DNA of 12,760 nt from NCBI GenBank assembly GCA_964651325.1, contig CAZYXP010000103.1, positions 1 through 12,760 of the forward strand, read 5' to 3'. A program made the translations under genes and the position numbers. Under the pieces are notes generated by a model. That model was not told the origin of the DNA. It ran no database searches and saw only the letters and a program-made list of their open reading frames with translations. Position 1 is the first letter of the stretch, and every line of letters starts with the position of its first letter. The stretch is from JADFOB01 sp964651325 (lineage in GTDB: Bacteria > Planctomycetota > Phycisphaerae > UBA1845). Shown piece by piece: positions 1 to 7,526 of the stretch.

Positions 1-1990
1 CGCCCCCGATCTCGGTGAACTTGATCGCGTTGCCGATCAGGTTGATGAGAATCTGACGCAATCGCGTCGGATCGCATTGGATGGTTTCCGGAATCGCGTC
101 GATGTATTCGACGTTGAACAGCAAGCCTTTCGCATCGGCCCGGATGCGCATCAGGGACGCCACCTCGGCGATGACATGGCATGGTCGACAATCTCCGCGC
201 TCGATCGCCATCTTGCCCGCCTCGATTTTGGATAGGTCGAGGATGTCGTTGATGATGCCCAGCAGGTATTCGCCGTTGCGCCGGATCGTGTGGACGCAGT
301 TCAATCTATCCGAATCTGACTGTTCGGCATCCAGCATGTTTTCCGAAAAGCCCAGGATGGCCGTCATGGGGGTGCGGATTTCGTGGCTCATGTTGGCGAG
401 GAAGTCGCTCTTGGCTTGGGTGGCGAGGTCGGCTTGCCGGGAGGCCTCCTCCAGCGATGCATTGACGGCAATGATCTCTTCATGTTGCGCCTTGAGTTCC
501 TCTTGCTGTCCTTCGAGTTCATCGGCATAGCGCTCGATTTGCCGTTCCACGAGCTTTCGCTCCGTGATGTCGGTCGAGATGAGCATGACGGCCATCTCCG
601 CATCGGTGCCGGGGAGTGGATTCAGTCGATTGAGGAAGAAGTGCTCTACATCCCCACGGCGTTCGGCCGTTTCCGTGACCTGCAACGCGCCCGTCTTAAG
701 CGCTTGGGCAAACGCCCGGCGCAACCCGTCCCGATGTTCGGGCGGCATGAGCGATACCGCGGGACGCCCGATAACATCCTCCTTGCGCTGTCCCGGCGGC
801 GTTCGGTTGACCACGCGGACGATCATCTCCCGGTCGAGGATGAAGATGAAATCCGGGGAGGTCTCGGTGAGCGAGCGTTGAATCCGCTCCGATTTAGCGA
901 GCGTGGCCTCGCGCGTGACGATGCTCCGATCGACCCGTCGAAGGGCGAGGTAAAGGCAACCGATAAGTGCCGTCAGAATCGCCGCGGCCACGGCCGCTGA
1001 CTCAGCCAACGTCTTCCTGAATAGCGCCACGGATTCCGATCTGTCGTGGAAGACCAATAGGTCGCCCATCTCAGCGCCGGACACGTCGAACAGCGGCTGC
1101 GCCAGAATCTGCCACTGCTTGCCGTCGATTGCCGTACTGGTGGACAAGTCCCAGTGCACATGGCCTTCCTCGGCCACGAAATGATCCCATTGGTCGGGGA
1201 AGTGGCGCTGCGAGGTGTAGATCAGCACTTTTTCGTCTATTCGGTCCCAGTTGGCTTCGCGGGCCAGCATGTGCATGCCCGCTTCCCACTTAGCCCGGTT
1301 TAGGTGGCTCTTGTAGATCGTCACCGCCAGTTCAATGTCGCGTTCGGCATGAATGCTTGCGAGGACGTCCTCGATCTCCTTGCCCAGCTCGATGTAGCCG
1401 ACGAGGGTGTCGCCGTCGAAGACCGGTTGCACCACCCGAAGCGTGTAGGTGCCCAACGGCCCCAATTCGATGCCGAAGGCGGTCTTGCCTGTGCGCTCGG
1501 CCTCTAGGGCGGTGAAGCGGTCGATGAGGTCGCCGCTTTTCTCCGGCTTGTGGACGCGCAACAGGTTCACCCGGTCGGGACGGTGGAAGTAGAAGTGTGT
1601 GATCGAATGCTCTTGGCGAAGTTGTGCGAAAATGAGTTCATGGTCCGCCAACAGGCGGTCTTTGTCCCCTGCTTTGAGTGCGCGGATCAGATCCCTATTG
1701 CGGAGCAGAACACCTTGAATGGCGCGCATCGAATCGACATGGCCATTCAGGTCTCGTTCGAACTGGTCCGTGACGTCCCTCATCACCTGGCGGCTGAGTT
1801 GCCTCTGGCTTTCATAATGGAAGTGCAACAGGACTGCGCCGAATCCCCCGATTAGCAGCACCGACACGGCCGCCAACGGAATCAGCAGGCGGCGCTGGAC
1901 GGGCTTGGCGGCGATTTCGAGAGAGGGCTCCGGAGGATTGCCTGTTTCAGGCAGGCGCTCCGGGTTAGTCTTGATAGGTCGTGAAATCAT
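1..1990 (-). CDS. Membrane sensor histidine kinase with dCache_3-type sensor and PAS domain (partial, 3' end beyond left edge)
   Basis: A sensor kinase that senses outside the cytoplasm and autophosphorylates on histidine. I translated 663 codons from ATG 1990. Residues about 35-55 form a membrane helix. Residues about 60-325 form a periplasmic sensor resembling the double-Cache dCache_3 family, seen in the stretches DRVNLLRVHKPEKSGD, RTGKTAFGIELGPLGTYTLR and VGYIELGKEIEDV. A second membrane helix lies at about 331-350. A PAS domain follows at about 366-480 and ends in TDITERK. A coiled linker (about 480-525) leads to a HisKA domain with phospho-acceptor His536 in NMSHEIRTPM. The ATPase N box (QILINLIGNAIKF) sits at the very end, so the rest of the ATPase and any receiver domains lie outside the window. 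The start is supported by GGAG (2001-1998) 7 nt upstream. The gene is divergent from the kinase at 2353. The ligand cannot be told from sequence. Confidence 0.93.
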   Translation of the reverse strand, partial: MISRPIKTNPERLPETGNPPEPSLEIAAKPVQRRLLIPLAAVSVLLIGGFGAVLLHFHYESQRQLSRQVMRDVTDQFERDLNGHVDSMRAIQGVLLRNRDLIRALKAGDKDRLLADHELIFAQLRQEHSITHFYFHRPDRVNLLRVHKPEKSGDLIDRFTALEAERTGKTAFGIELGPLGTYTLRVVQPVFDGDTLVGYIELGKEIEDVLASIHAERDIELAVTIYKSHLNRAKWEAGMHMLAREANWDRIDEKVLIYTSQRHFPDQWDHFVAEEGHVHWDLSTSTAIDGKQWQILAQPLFDVSGAEMGDLLVFHDRSESVALFRKTLAESAAVAAAILTALIGCLYLALRRVDRSIVTREATLAKSERIQRSLTETSPDFIFILDREMIVRVVNRTPPGQRKEDVIGRPAVSLMPPEHRDGLRRAFAQALKTGALQVTETAERRGDVEHFFLNRLNPLPGTDAEMAVMLISTDITERKLVERQIERYADELEGQQEELKAQHEEIIAVNASLEEASRQADLATQAKSDFLANMSHEIRTPMTAILGFSENMLDAEQSDSDRLNCVHTIRRNGEYLLGIINDILDLSKIEAGKMAIERGDCRPCHVIAEVASLMRIRADAKGLLFNVEYIDAIPETIQCDPTRLRQILINLIGNAIKFTEIGG

Positions 1991-1997
1991 TTTCTCG

Positions 1998-2001
1998 CTC
2001 C
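1998..2001 (-). promoter_or_regulatory. Shine-Dalgarno of the left-edge kinase
   Basis: GGAG on the minus strand, 7 nt before ATG 1990. It fixes the start of the partial kinase gene. Confidence 0.6.
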
Positions 2002-2009
2002 GCCAGGGC

Positions 2010-2037
2010 GCGTCAAATACCGGCCAGGAATTGACGC
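2010..2037. repeat. Inverted repeat GCGTCAA-N14-TTGACGC, candidate operator
   Basis: Perfect 7-bp half sites at 2010-2016 and 2031-2037. The half-site centres are 21 bp apart, about two helical turns, and the repeat lies 20-47 bp before the start of the minus-strand kinase. Spacing and place suit a dimeric regulator. The inner TTGACG also resembles a -35 box, but no good -10 lies at the expected distance. Function is inferred. Confidence 0.35.
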
Positions 2038-2352
2038 ACGTCTAGTCAGTCCAACATCGGGGGCAGCCGGACAACCCTTTATTTACCTCGAAGCGGCCGG
2101 GCCATCCTCACGCACGGAGGCCTTATATTGGACGCACCGACGTGCTCAAGCCGCTTATTGCGCGGCTGAGGCTTCTAGGGCATGGGCTCGGCATTCCGCC
2201 CTATCTGTGTCATCACCGAACAAACGACGCGTCAACAGCGATGTCGATCTTGACGGGGTGCGCAGCTCGTGACAGTATGGAGTTGGTGCACAATCATCGG
2301 ACGCGTCGCACGGTTGAGGCGGGTTCCGATCAACCATGATGGGCTCGGTGGG

Positions 2353-4554
2353 ATGGCGAACGAGACGGTGCGCTCAATTCGACAGCGGGCGGGGGAGGTA
2401 AGGGCGCTCCTAACTCGCCAGCGGAGCGTGGGGGCACGCGACCGGATCAGCATCTTGGTTCTGATCATGATGGGCGTCTCACTGGTGACGGGGGTGACTG
2501 CGCTTTGTCTGCTCTACTGGACGGCGTTTGCCCAACAGAAGATGCGTTTGGTCGAGATGGCACAGAGCCGGAGTCAACTGATCCAAGCGATCGGGCGGTT
2601 CGATGCGATTCATAGTCAGGAGGATCACCCCGATGGAGCTCGCGCCGCAACCCTTAGCCAGATCGTCGATGCACACAAGTATTTCCGCGGCTTCGGGAAG
2701 ACCGGTGAGTTTGTACTTGGTCAGCGGGAGGGCGACAGGATCGTCTTCCTGTTGAGTCACCGACACTTTGACCTGGAAAATCCCAATCCGATCCCGTTCA
2801 GTTCAACTTGGGCGGAACCGATGCGGCGGGCACTGTCCGAACAATCGGGAACCGTGACCGCGCTGGACTATCGGGGCGAAATGGTGCTGGCGGCACACGA
2901 ACCGGTCACCGGCCTCGAGTGGGGGATCGTTGCCAAGATCGACTTGGCGGAAATACGCGCGCCGTTCGTGCAAGCTGGAATTCTGAGTGCGTGCATCGCG
3001 CTGCTGTGCATCGTCGTCGGCACTCGGCTGTTTCTGCGTGTCAGCAATCCACTGATTGTGAAGCTCGAAGAGGACGAAGCCCGGATACGCGCTGTTGTTG
3101 AGACCGCCGCCGATGGTATCGTCACGACGGACAAGGGAGGGATCGTCGAGTCGGTCAACAACGCCGCGGAGGTGCTCTTCGGATATGAGGCCGAAGCGCT
3201 GATCGGGCAAAACGTCAGCGCCTTGATTCCAGCCTCCTACCAGGAGGAGCATGCAGACGGTTTCGCGCGCTACCTACGCACTGGTGAAGCGAAAATCCTC
3301 GGCCGTGGACGCGAGGTCGAAGGACTTCGCAAGGACGGCACGATTTTCCCCATGGATCTGGCCGTCAGCGAGGTGCGCTTGGCGGGTGGCGTGGCCTTCA
3401 CGGGTATCATGCGCGATCTCACCGAGCGCAAGCGGGGGGAGGAAGAGCGGGTTCGTCTGGCTACGGCCGTGGAGTCGGCCGGCGACACCATTCTGATCAC
3501 CGACGCCGCGGGTACGATCCAGTTCGTCAACCCCGCGTTTACGAAGATTACCGGCTACACGCGCGCCGACGCCCTCGGCCAGAACCCGCGAATCCTCAAG
3601 AGCGGGAGACAGGACGCGGCGTTCTATCGCGCGCTTTGGGCCACGCTGTTGCGCGGAGAGGTATGGAGAGGATTTCTGGTCAATCGCAGGAAGGACGGAA
3701 CGCTTTTCGACGCGCAGTTGACCATTGCCGCGGTTCGGGATGCTTCGGGAACAACGATTAACTACGTGTCGGTAGGGCGGGATGTCACCGAGCAGAAGAA
3801 GGCGGAGCGGGAGTTGGCCGAGACCACGCGCGAGCTGGCGGACCGCAATTCGGAGCTTGATTCATTCGTGTTTTCTGTTTCGCACGATTTGAAAACGCCC
3901 CTGGTGACGCTGCAGGGCTACACCATGGCGTTGGAGCAAGACTGTGCGGACGTGCTCTCCGGTGACGCCAAGCGCTATCTCTTATATGTGCGCGAGGCCA
4001 CGGCCAAGATCGGCACTTTGATCCAGGATCTGCTGCAATTGTCGCGGGTGGAGCGGCTGGAAGAACTGCGAACCGAGGTGGATGTGGAGGCGTTGGTGCA
4101 CGAAGTCATCAAGGAATATAAAGTTCCGATCGACGAGCGTGGCGTCATGGTGACTGTTCACTCCGGATTTCCGACGGTGGTTGCGGATCGTGCGCGGCTG
4201 CGGGAGGTGTTTGACAACCTGGTTTCCAATGCCGTCAAGTTCCTGGGTTCGGTGCGAGAACCCCGGATCGAAGTAGGTTACGCCCAAGGGGTGGGCGAAC
4301 ACCAATTCCTCGTGCGCGACAACGGAATCGGTATCGAACCGGACTATCACGACCGGATCTTCGGCGTTTTTTACCGCCTCAAAGAGGTAGAGGACCCACA
4401 GGGAACCGGCGTCGGGCTGGCCATCGTGCAGCGCATCGTGGATCGGCACGGCGGGCGGATTTGGATCGAGTCCCGGCATGGGCACGGCAGCACCTTCCGT
4501 TTTACGTTGCCGGCGGATGAACCGGGGGAACACCGAATAACACACATTGCGTAG
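2353..4554 (+). CDS. Cache-PAS-PAS sensor histidine kinase with FixL-like first PAS and phytochrome-type transmitter
   Basis: A membrane sensor kinase of about 733 residues. Using ATG 2353, a helix lies at about 33-56, then a periplasmic Cache-like domain with FGKTGEFVLGQREGDRIVFL and WGIVAKIDLAEI, then a second helix at about 210-232. PAS1 (about 242-360) aligns with the haem PAS of FixL: His300 and Arg320 have the spacing of Bradyrhizobium FixL His200 and Arg220. PAS2 (about 365-480) carries the NPRILKSG motif. HisKA has His511 in SVSHDLKTPL. The ATPase shows FDNLVSNAVKF, DNGIGI, FGVFYRL and GTGVGLAIV. This transmitter type usually pairs with Rcp1-like receivers, and such a gene starts 13 nt downstream. 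The frame is open back to ATG 2269, but the extra 28 residues do not resemble a sensor N-terminus. Neither start has a clear Shine-Dalgarno. Confidence 0.93.
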   Translation: MANETVRSIRQRAGEVRALLTRQRSVGARDRISILVLIMMGVSLVTGVTALCLLYWTAFAQQKMRLVEMAQSRSQLIQAIGRFDAIHSQEDHPDGARAATLSQIVDAHKYFRGFGKTGEFVLGQREGDRIVFLLSHRHFDLENPNPIPFSSTWAEPMRRALSEQSGTVTALDYRGEMVLAAHEPVTGLEWGIVAKIDLAEIRAPFVQAGILSACIALLCIVVGTRLFLRVSNPLIVKLEEDEARIRAVVETAADGIVTTDKGGIVESVNNAAEVLFGYEAEALIGQNVSALIPASYQEEHADGFARYLRTGEAKILGRGREVEGLRKDGTIFPMDLAVSEVRLAGGVAFTGIMRDLTERKRGEEERVRLATAVESAGDTILITDAAGTIQFVNPAFTKITGYTRADALGQNPRILKSGRQDAAFYRALWATLLRGEVWRGFLVNRRKDGTLFDAQLTIAAVRDASGTTINYVSVGRDVTEQKKAERELAETTRELADRNSELDSFVFSVSHDLKTPLVTLQGYTMALEQDCADVLSGDAKRYLLYVREATAKIGTLIQDLLQLSRVERLEELRTEVDVEALVHEVIKEYKVPIDERGVMVTVHSGFPTVVADRARLREVFDNLVSNAVKFLGSVREPRIEVGYAQGVGEHQFLVRDNGIGIEPDYHDRIFGVFYRLKEVEDPQGTGVGLAIVQRIVDRHGGRIWIESRHGHGSTFRFTLPADEPGEHRITHIA

Positions 4555-4556
4555 GT

Positions 4557-4561
4557 AGGGG
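4557..4561 (+). promoter_or_regulatory. Shine-Dalgarno of the Rcp1-like receiver gene
   Basis: AGGGG, 6 nt before ATG 4568. It favours this ATG over the in-frame ATG at 4574, and over the out-of-frame ATG at 4564, which is too close. Confidence 0.55.
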
Positions 4562-4567
4562 CGATGG

Positions 4568-5008
4568 ATGGATATGCCGAAACCAATCTCGATTTTGTTG
4601 GTCGAAGATGAACCCGCTCACGCGGAACTGATTATTCGGATAATGCGAGGCAACCACGTCGTAAACGACGTGGTCCATCTGACGGACGGACGGGCGGCGC
4701 TGGACTACCTCTTCAACGTCGGGCTGGATGAAGATTCCACGGGCAACCCGATGCCGGGGCTCATCCTGCTGGACCTGAAACTGCCCAAGGTGGACGGCCT
4801 GGAGGTGCTTGAGAACATCAAGACGAATCCTAAACTCAAGAAGATCCCGGTGGTCGTGCTGACCACGTCGGAGCGTCCAGAGGACATCGACGCGGCCTAC
4901 CGCGGGTACGCCAACAGCTACATTACCAAGCCGGTGAGCTTTGAAGGATTCCACAAGTGCATCAAAGAAATCCAGTTCTATTGGGAGGTCGTGAATCATT
5001 CGCCATGA
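4568..5008 (+). CDS. Rcp1-like single-domain response regulator
   Basis: A stand-alone receiver of 146 residues that accepts phosphate from a histidine kinase. The acidic pair is Glu13/Asp14 (LLVEDEPAHAEL), the phospho-acceptor Asp69 (LILLDLKLPKVDG), the switch Thr99 or Thr100 (VVVLTTSE) and the conserved Lys121 (YITKPV). The DEPAHAEL start, the inserted loop before the acceptor Asp (about 50-62), and the C-terminal helix with FYWEVV are typical of Rcp1, the receiver partner of cyanobacterial phytochromes. There is no output domain, so it probably acts as a phosphate carrier or by binding a protein. It follows the kinase by 13 nt, and its TGA overlaps an ATG (ATGA, 5005-5008) at the head of the next gene, as in a coupled operon. 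The upstream kinase is the likely donor. Confidence 0.95.
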   Translation: MDMPKPISILLVEDEPAHAELIIRIMRGNHVVNDVVHLTDGRAALDYLFNVGLDEDSTGNPMPGLILLDLKLPKVDGLEVLENIKTNPKLKKIPVVVLTTSERPEDIDAAYRGYANSYITKPVSFEGFHKCIKEIQFYWEVVNHSP

Positions 5009-5048
5009 TCGAGCTGTCGAAGTAGCAACGTCCGCTGAAACGCCAGTC

Positions 5049-7343
5049 TTGGTCGTTATCGAGGACGAACCGGCGCATGCCGAGTTGGCGCAACGGGCGA
5101 TTCGGCGGTCGGAGTTGGGGTTCGCAGTAGAATGCTTTACCCAAGGCCAGCCCGCGCTCGATCGTGTCGGGCGCGGTGGGGTCCGGCTCGTGCTGCTTGA
5201 TCATTCCCTGCCTGGGATGAGCGGGCTGGAAGTGCTGCAGCGCTTGCGCCGCGAGAATCAAGACATACCGGTGATCATGCTGACAGGCCAAGGGGGGGAG
5301 AAGCTTGCCGTCGAGTCGATGCGGGCGGGCGCCTCGGACTACGTGGTCAAGTCTCTGGAGAGTTTCGATTCGCTGCCTCATCGAATAGAGCGCGTGCTGG
5401 CCGAGTGGGAGGGGCGCCGCGAAGTATTGCGAGCGCGCATGGCACTTCGCGAGAGCGAGGAGCGCTTGCGCAGTATTTATGATGCGGCCAACGACGCCAT
5501 TGTCGTGCTCGATCCTGTACAAGACCGCATTATCGAGACGAACGCAAAGGCGTGCGCGCTATGGGGCTATTCCCACGCGGAATTCATCGACATGCCGGTG
5601 AGCAAGATCCACCCCGGGGAGTTGGATCTGCTGGTGCGGTTATGGGAAGAGGTAAGATCCAACGGGGCGGCGCGCAACGACAGACTCACGTGCGCGACGA
5701 AGGCGGGCAAGCGAATTCCAGCCGAGATATCCGCTTCAGGTGTGTGGATCAGCGGGTGCCAGTACATGCTTGCGATGGTGACGGACATCACGCAGCGCGA
5801 ACAAGTGCTCAGCGAGCGAGCCCGCTTGGCCGCGGTGGTAGAGCAGGCCGCCGAGGGCATCATGATCACCGATGTTGAGGGGACCATCGAGTATGTTAAT
5901 GCCGCATTCGAGCGAGAAACGGGGTACACGCGTCATGAAGCCATCGGCAAGACGCCTCGGATCCTCAAGAGCGGCAAGCACAGCTTGACGTTTTACAAGG
6001 AGCTTTGGGCGACGATTACCGCGGGTGAAGTTTGGAATGGGTGCGTGTGCTACAAGAAGAAGGACGGGACCTTCTTGGAAGTGCGACAAACCATTTTCCC
6101 CATACGCGATGGTTCCGGAACCGTCACGAATTTTGTCTCCGTGGGACCGAACATTACGCATGAAATCGCCCTGGAGAACCAGCTTCGCCATGCACAGAAA
6201 ATGGAAGCGGTGGGCGTCTTATCTGCCGGTATCGCCCACGATTTCAACAACCTCCTGACCGTCATCTTCGGCTGCGTCAACCTGGCCAAAAACGCGCTGC
6301 CAACCGATCACGCCGCGGCGCTGCCACTGGCCGGCATTTACGAGGCTGCCGAACAGGCAGCCGGAGTGACCCGGTCGCTCCTGACGTTTACTCATAGAAT
6401 GGAGGGCAGGAAGGAGCCGGTCGATCTGCGGGCGTGCGTCGACGCGTCTCTCCGATTACTGCGCCGCGTGTTGCCGACAGACATTGAGGTGCTTTCGAAC
6501 GACGCGGACAAAAGGGCGTGGGTCAACGCCGATGGGACGCAACTGCAACAGATCATCATGAACCTGGCGCTCAACGCCCGCGACGCGATGCCCAAGGGGG
6601 GGGCGTTGACGGTATTGGTTTCGCAATCCGCTCCGCGCGGCAGGCGGGATGCCTCCGACGAGGAGATGCGAAGCGAGCCTGGCGGGAAGGAGAGGCGGGT
6701 GGGTCGAATCATCATCACAGACACCGGCGCAGGGATGGATGCCGAGGTTCGCGAGCGCATCTTCGAGCCGTTTTTCACCACCAAGCCGCGAGGGCAGGGC
6801 ACCGGACTCGGTTTGGCGATCATTCACAGCATCGTTGAGGATCACAACGGAACGATTCAAGTGGAATCAGAGCCCGAACACGGAACGACGTTCACGTTGG
6901 AGTTTCCCCTGCTCGAACATGGCGCATCAACCGCCGCCGCGGAAAGGACCGAACCGCCGCGGCAAGGGCGGGGCGAGCTGATTCTCGTGGCCGAGGACAG
7001 CCGACACGTGCGCGAGATTCTGTCCTCAGCTTTGGGCACCTTGGACTACGAGGTGATCCAAGCGAGCGACGGCGCCGCGCTCATGGACTGCGTTGAACGT
7101 CATCGCGATCGAATAGAATTGCTGGTCATCGACGTCGATCTCCCCAAACACGACGGGCTCGAATGCTTGCGCGATATTCGTTCCAGCGGCAGCCTCGCGC
7201 CGGCCATCATCATTACGGGCAGGGCGGTCTCCGATCTTGAAGAGCAGCTTGACGAGAACACAGCGCTGCTGCGCAAACCGTTCAAGATCGCTGACTTCAC
7301 CGCGCTGGCCGGCAGGTTCATCAATTCACCGTCAGATACCTGA
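5049..7343 (+). CDS. Hybrid histidine kinase REC-PAS-PAS-HisKA-HATPase-REC (start uncertain)
   Basis: A cytoplasmic hybrid kinase of about 764 residues with no membrane segment. Counting from TTG 5049, REC1 spans 1-120 with Glu5/Asp6, acceptor Asp51 (VLLDHSLPG) and Lys101. PAS1 is at about 133-250. PAS2 is at about 258-375, with TPRILKSG, and is closely similar to PAS2 of the kinase two genes upstream. An NtrB-like HisKA has His397 (SAGIAHDFNNLLT). The ATPase has QIIMNLALNARDAM, DTGAGM and GTGLGLAI, plus an Arg/Glu-rich insert of about 30 residues between the N box and G1. REC2 starts at about 643, with acceptor Asp695 (VIDVDLP) and Lys743. REC1 suggests control by an upstream phosphodonor and REC2 suggests phosphate transfer onward. 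The start is a problem: TTG 5049 has no Shine-Dalgarno and clips the first REC strand, and the upstream ATG 5005 is in another frame (see findings). Confidence 0.92.
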   Translation: MVVIEDEPAHAELAQRAIRRSELGFAVECFTQGQPALDRVGRGGVRLVLLDHSLPGMSGLEVLQRLRRENQDIPVIMLTGQGGEKLAVESMRAGASDYVVKSLESFDSLPHRIERVLAEWEGRREVLRARMALRESEERLRSIYDAANDAIVVLDPVQDRIIETNAKACALWGYSHAEFIDMPVSKIHPGELDLLVRLWEEVRSNGAARNDRLTCATKAGKRIPAEISASGVWISGCQYMLAMVTDITQREQVLSERARLAAVVEQAAEGIMITDVEGTIEYVNAAFERETGYTRHEAIGKTPRILKSGKHSLTFYKELWATITAGEVWNGCVCYKKKDGTFLEVRQTIFPIRDGSGTVTNFVSVGPNITHEIALENQLRHAQKMEAVGVLSAGIAHDFNNLLTVIFGCVNLAKNALPTDHAAALPLAGIYEAAEQAAGVTRSLLTFTHRMEGRKEPVDLRACVDASLRLLRRVLPTDIEVLSNDADKRAWVNADGTQLQQIIMNLALNARDAMPKGGALTVLVSQSAPRGRRDASDEEMRSEPGGKERRVGRIIITDTGAGMDAEVRERIFEPFFTTKPRGQGTGLGLAIIHSIVEDHNGTIQVESEPEHGTTFTLEFPLLEHGASTAAAERTEPPRQGRGELILVAEDSRHVREILSSALGTLDYEVIQASDGAALMDCVERHRDRIELLVIDVDLPKHDGLECLRDIRSSGSLAPAIIITGRAVSDLEEQLDENTALLRKPFKIADFTALAGRFINSPSDT

Positions 7344-7345
7344 CG
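7330..7345 (+). repeat. Hairpin over the stop codon of the hybrid kinase
   Basis: CGTCAG (7330-7335) and CTGACG (7340-7345) pair perfectly around a 4-nt loop and include the TGA stop. No T-run follows, so this is not a standard intrinsic terminator. It may be chance or a 3'-end structure. Confidence 0.25.
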
Positions 7346-7387
7346 CGCGTCGCATGGGACGGCTTTTGGAAGGGCATCGGCGCGGTT

Positions 7388-7434
7388 GCCAAAGGATGTG
7401 TCACGATCTCCCACCTGAGAAGTGACTCGTTGGC
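7388..7434 (+). promoter_or_regulatory. Compound stem-loop upstream of the MgtC-family gene
   Basis: Three nested pairings make one long hairpin: GCCAA (7388-7392) with TTGGC (7430-7434), GTCAC (7400-7404) with GTGAC (7422-7426), and TCTC (7407-7410) with GAGA (7417-7420). The loop is 6 nt, CCACCT. It lies 93 nt before ATG 7527 and 44 nt after the kinase stop. It could be a leader structure of the MgtC gene or a 3'-end structure of the kinase operon. No T-run follows. Confidence 0.35.
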
Positions 7435-7511
7435 GGAGCTATGTCGCTTGAGGTTAAGGCAAAACCGGGTAGAGTTGCGGGGCCGTTGGCGGCGAATGGG
7501 ATGAGCTTGAT

Positions 7512-7517
7512 GGAAAG
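7512..7517 (+). promoter_or_regulatory. Shine-Dalgarno of the MgtC/SapB-family gene
   Basis: GGAAAG, 9 nt before ATG 7527. It favours this ATG over the in-frame TTG at 7518, which it directly abuts. Confidence 0.4.
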
Positions 7518-7526
7518 TTGAATTCA

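Larger units (their letters stand above)
1991..2352. other. Divergent intergenic region between two kinase genes
   Basis: About 360 bases separate the divergent kinase starts. Short open frames here have no recognisable protein content. It should hold the promoters of both transcription units, but I see no clear -35/-10 pair with good spacing. A TATATT (2124-2129, plus) is the best -10-like string and has no matching -35. The one clear structure is the inverted repeat at 2010-2037, listed separately. Confidence 0.6.

Noticed and set aside
383..1000. Plus-strand open frame of 205 codons
   Set aside because: It is antisense to the left-edge kinase, whose PAS and HisKA motifs are clear on the minus strand.
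2269..2352. Upstream ATG start for the Cache-PAS kinase
   Set aside because: The extra 28 residues (Trp/Arg/Val-rich) do not look like part of a sensor kinase and no Shine-Dalgarno precedes it. It cannot be fully excluded.
3982..4545. Minus-strand open frame of 187 codons
   Set aside because: It is antisense to the HisKA and ATPase domains of the plus-strand kinase and has no domain of its own.
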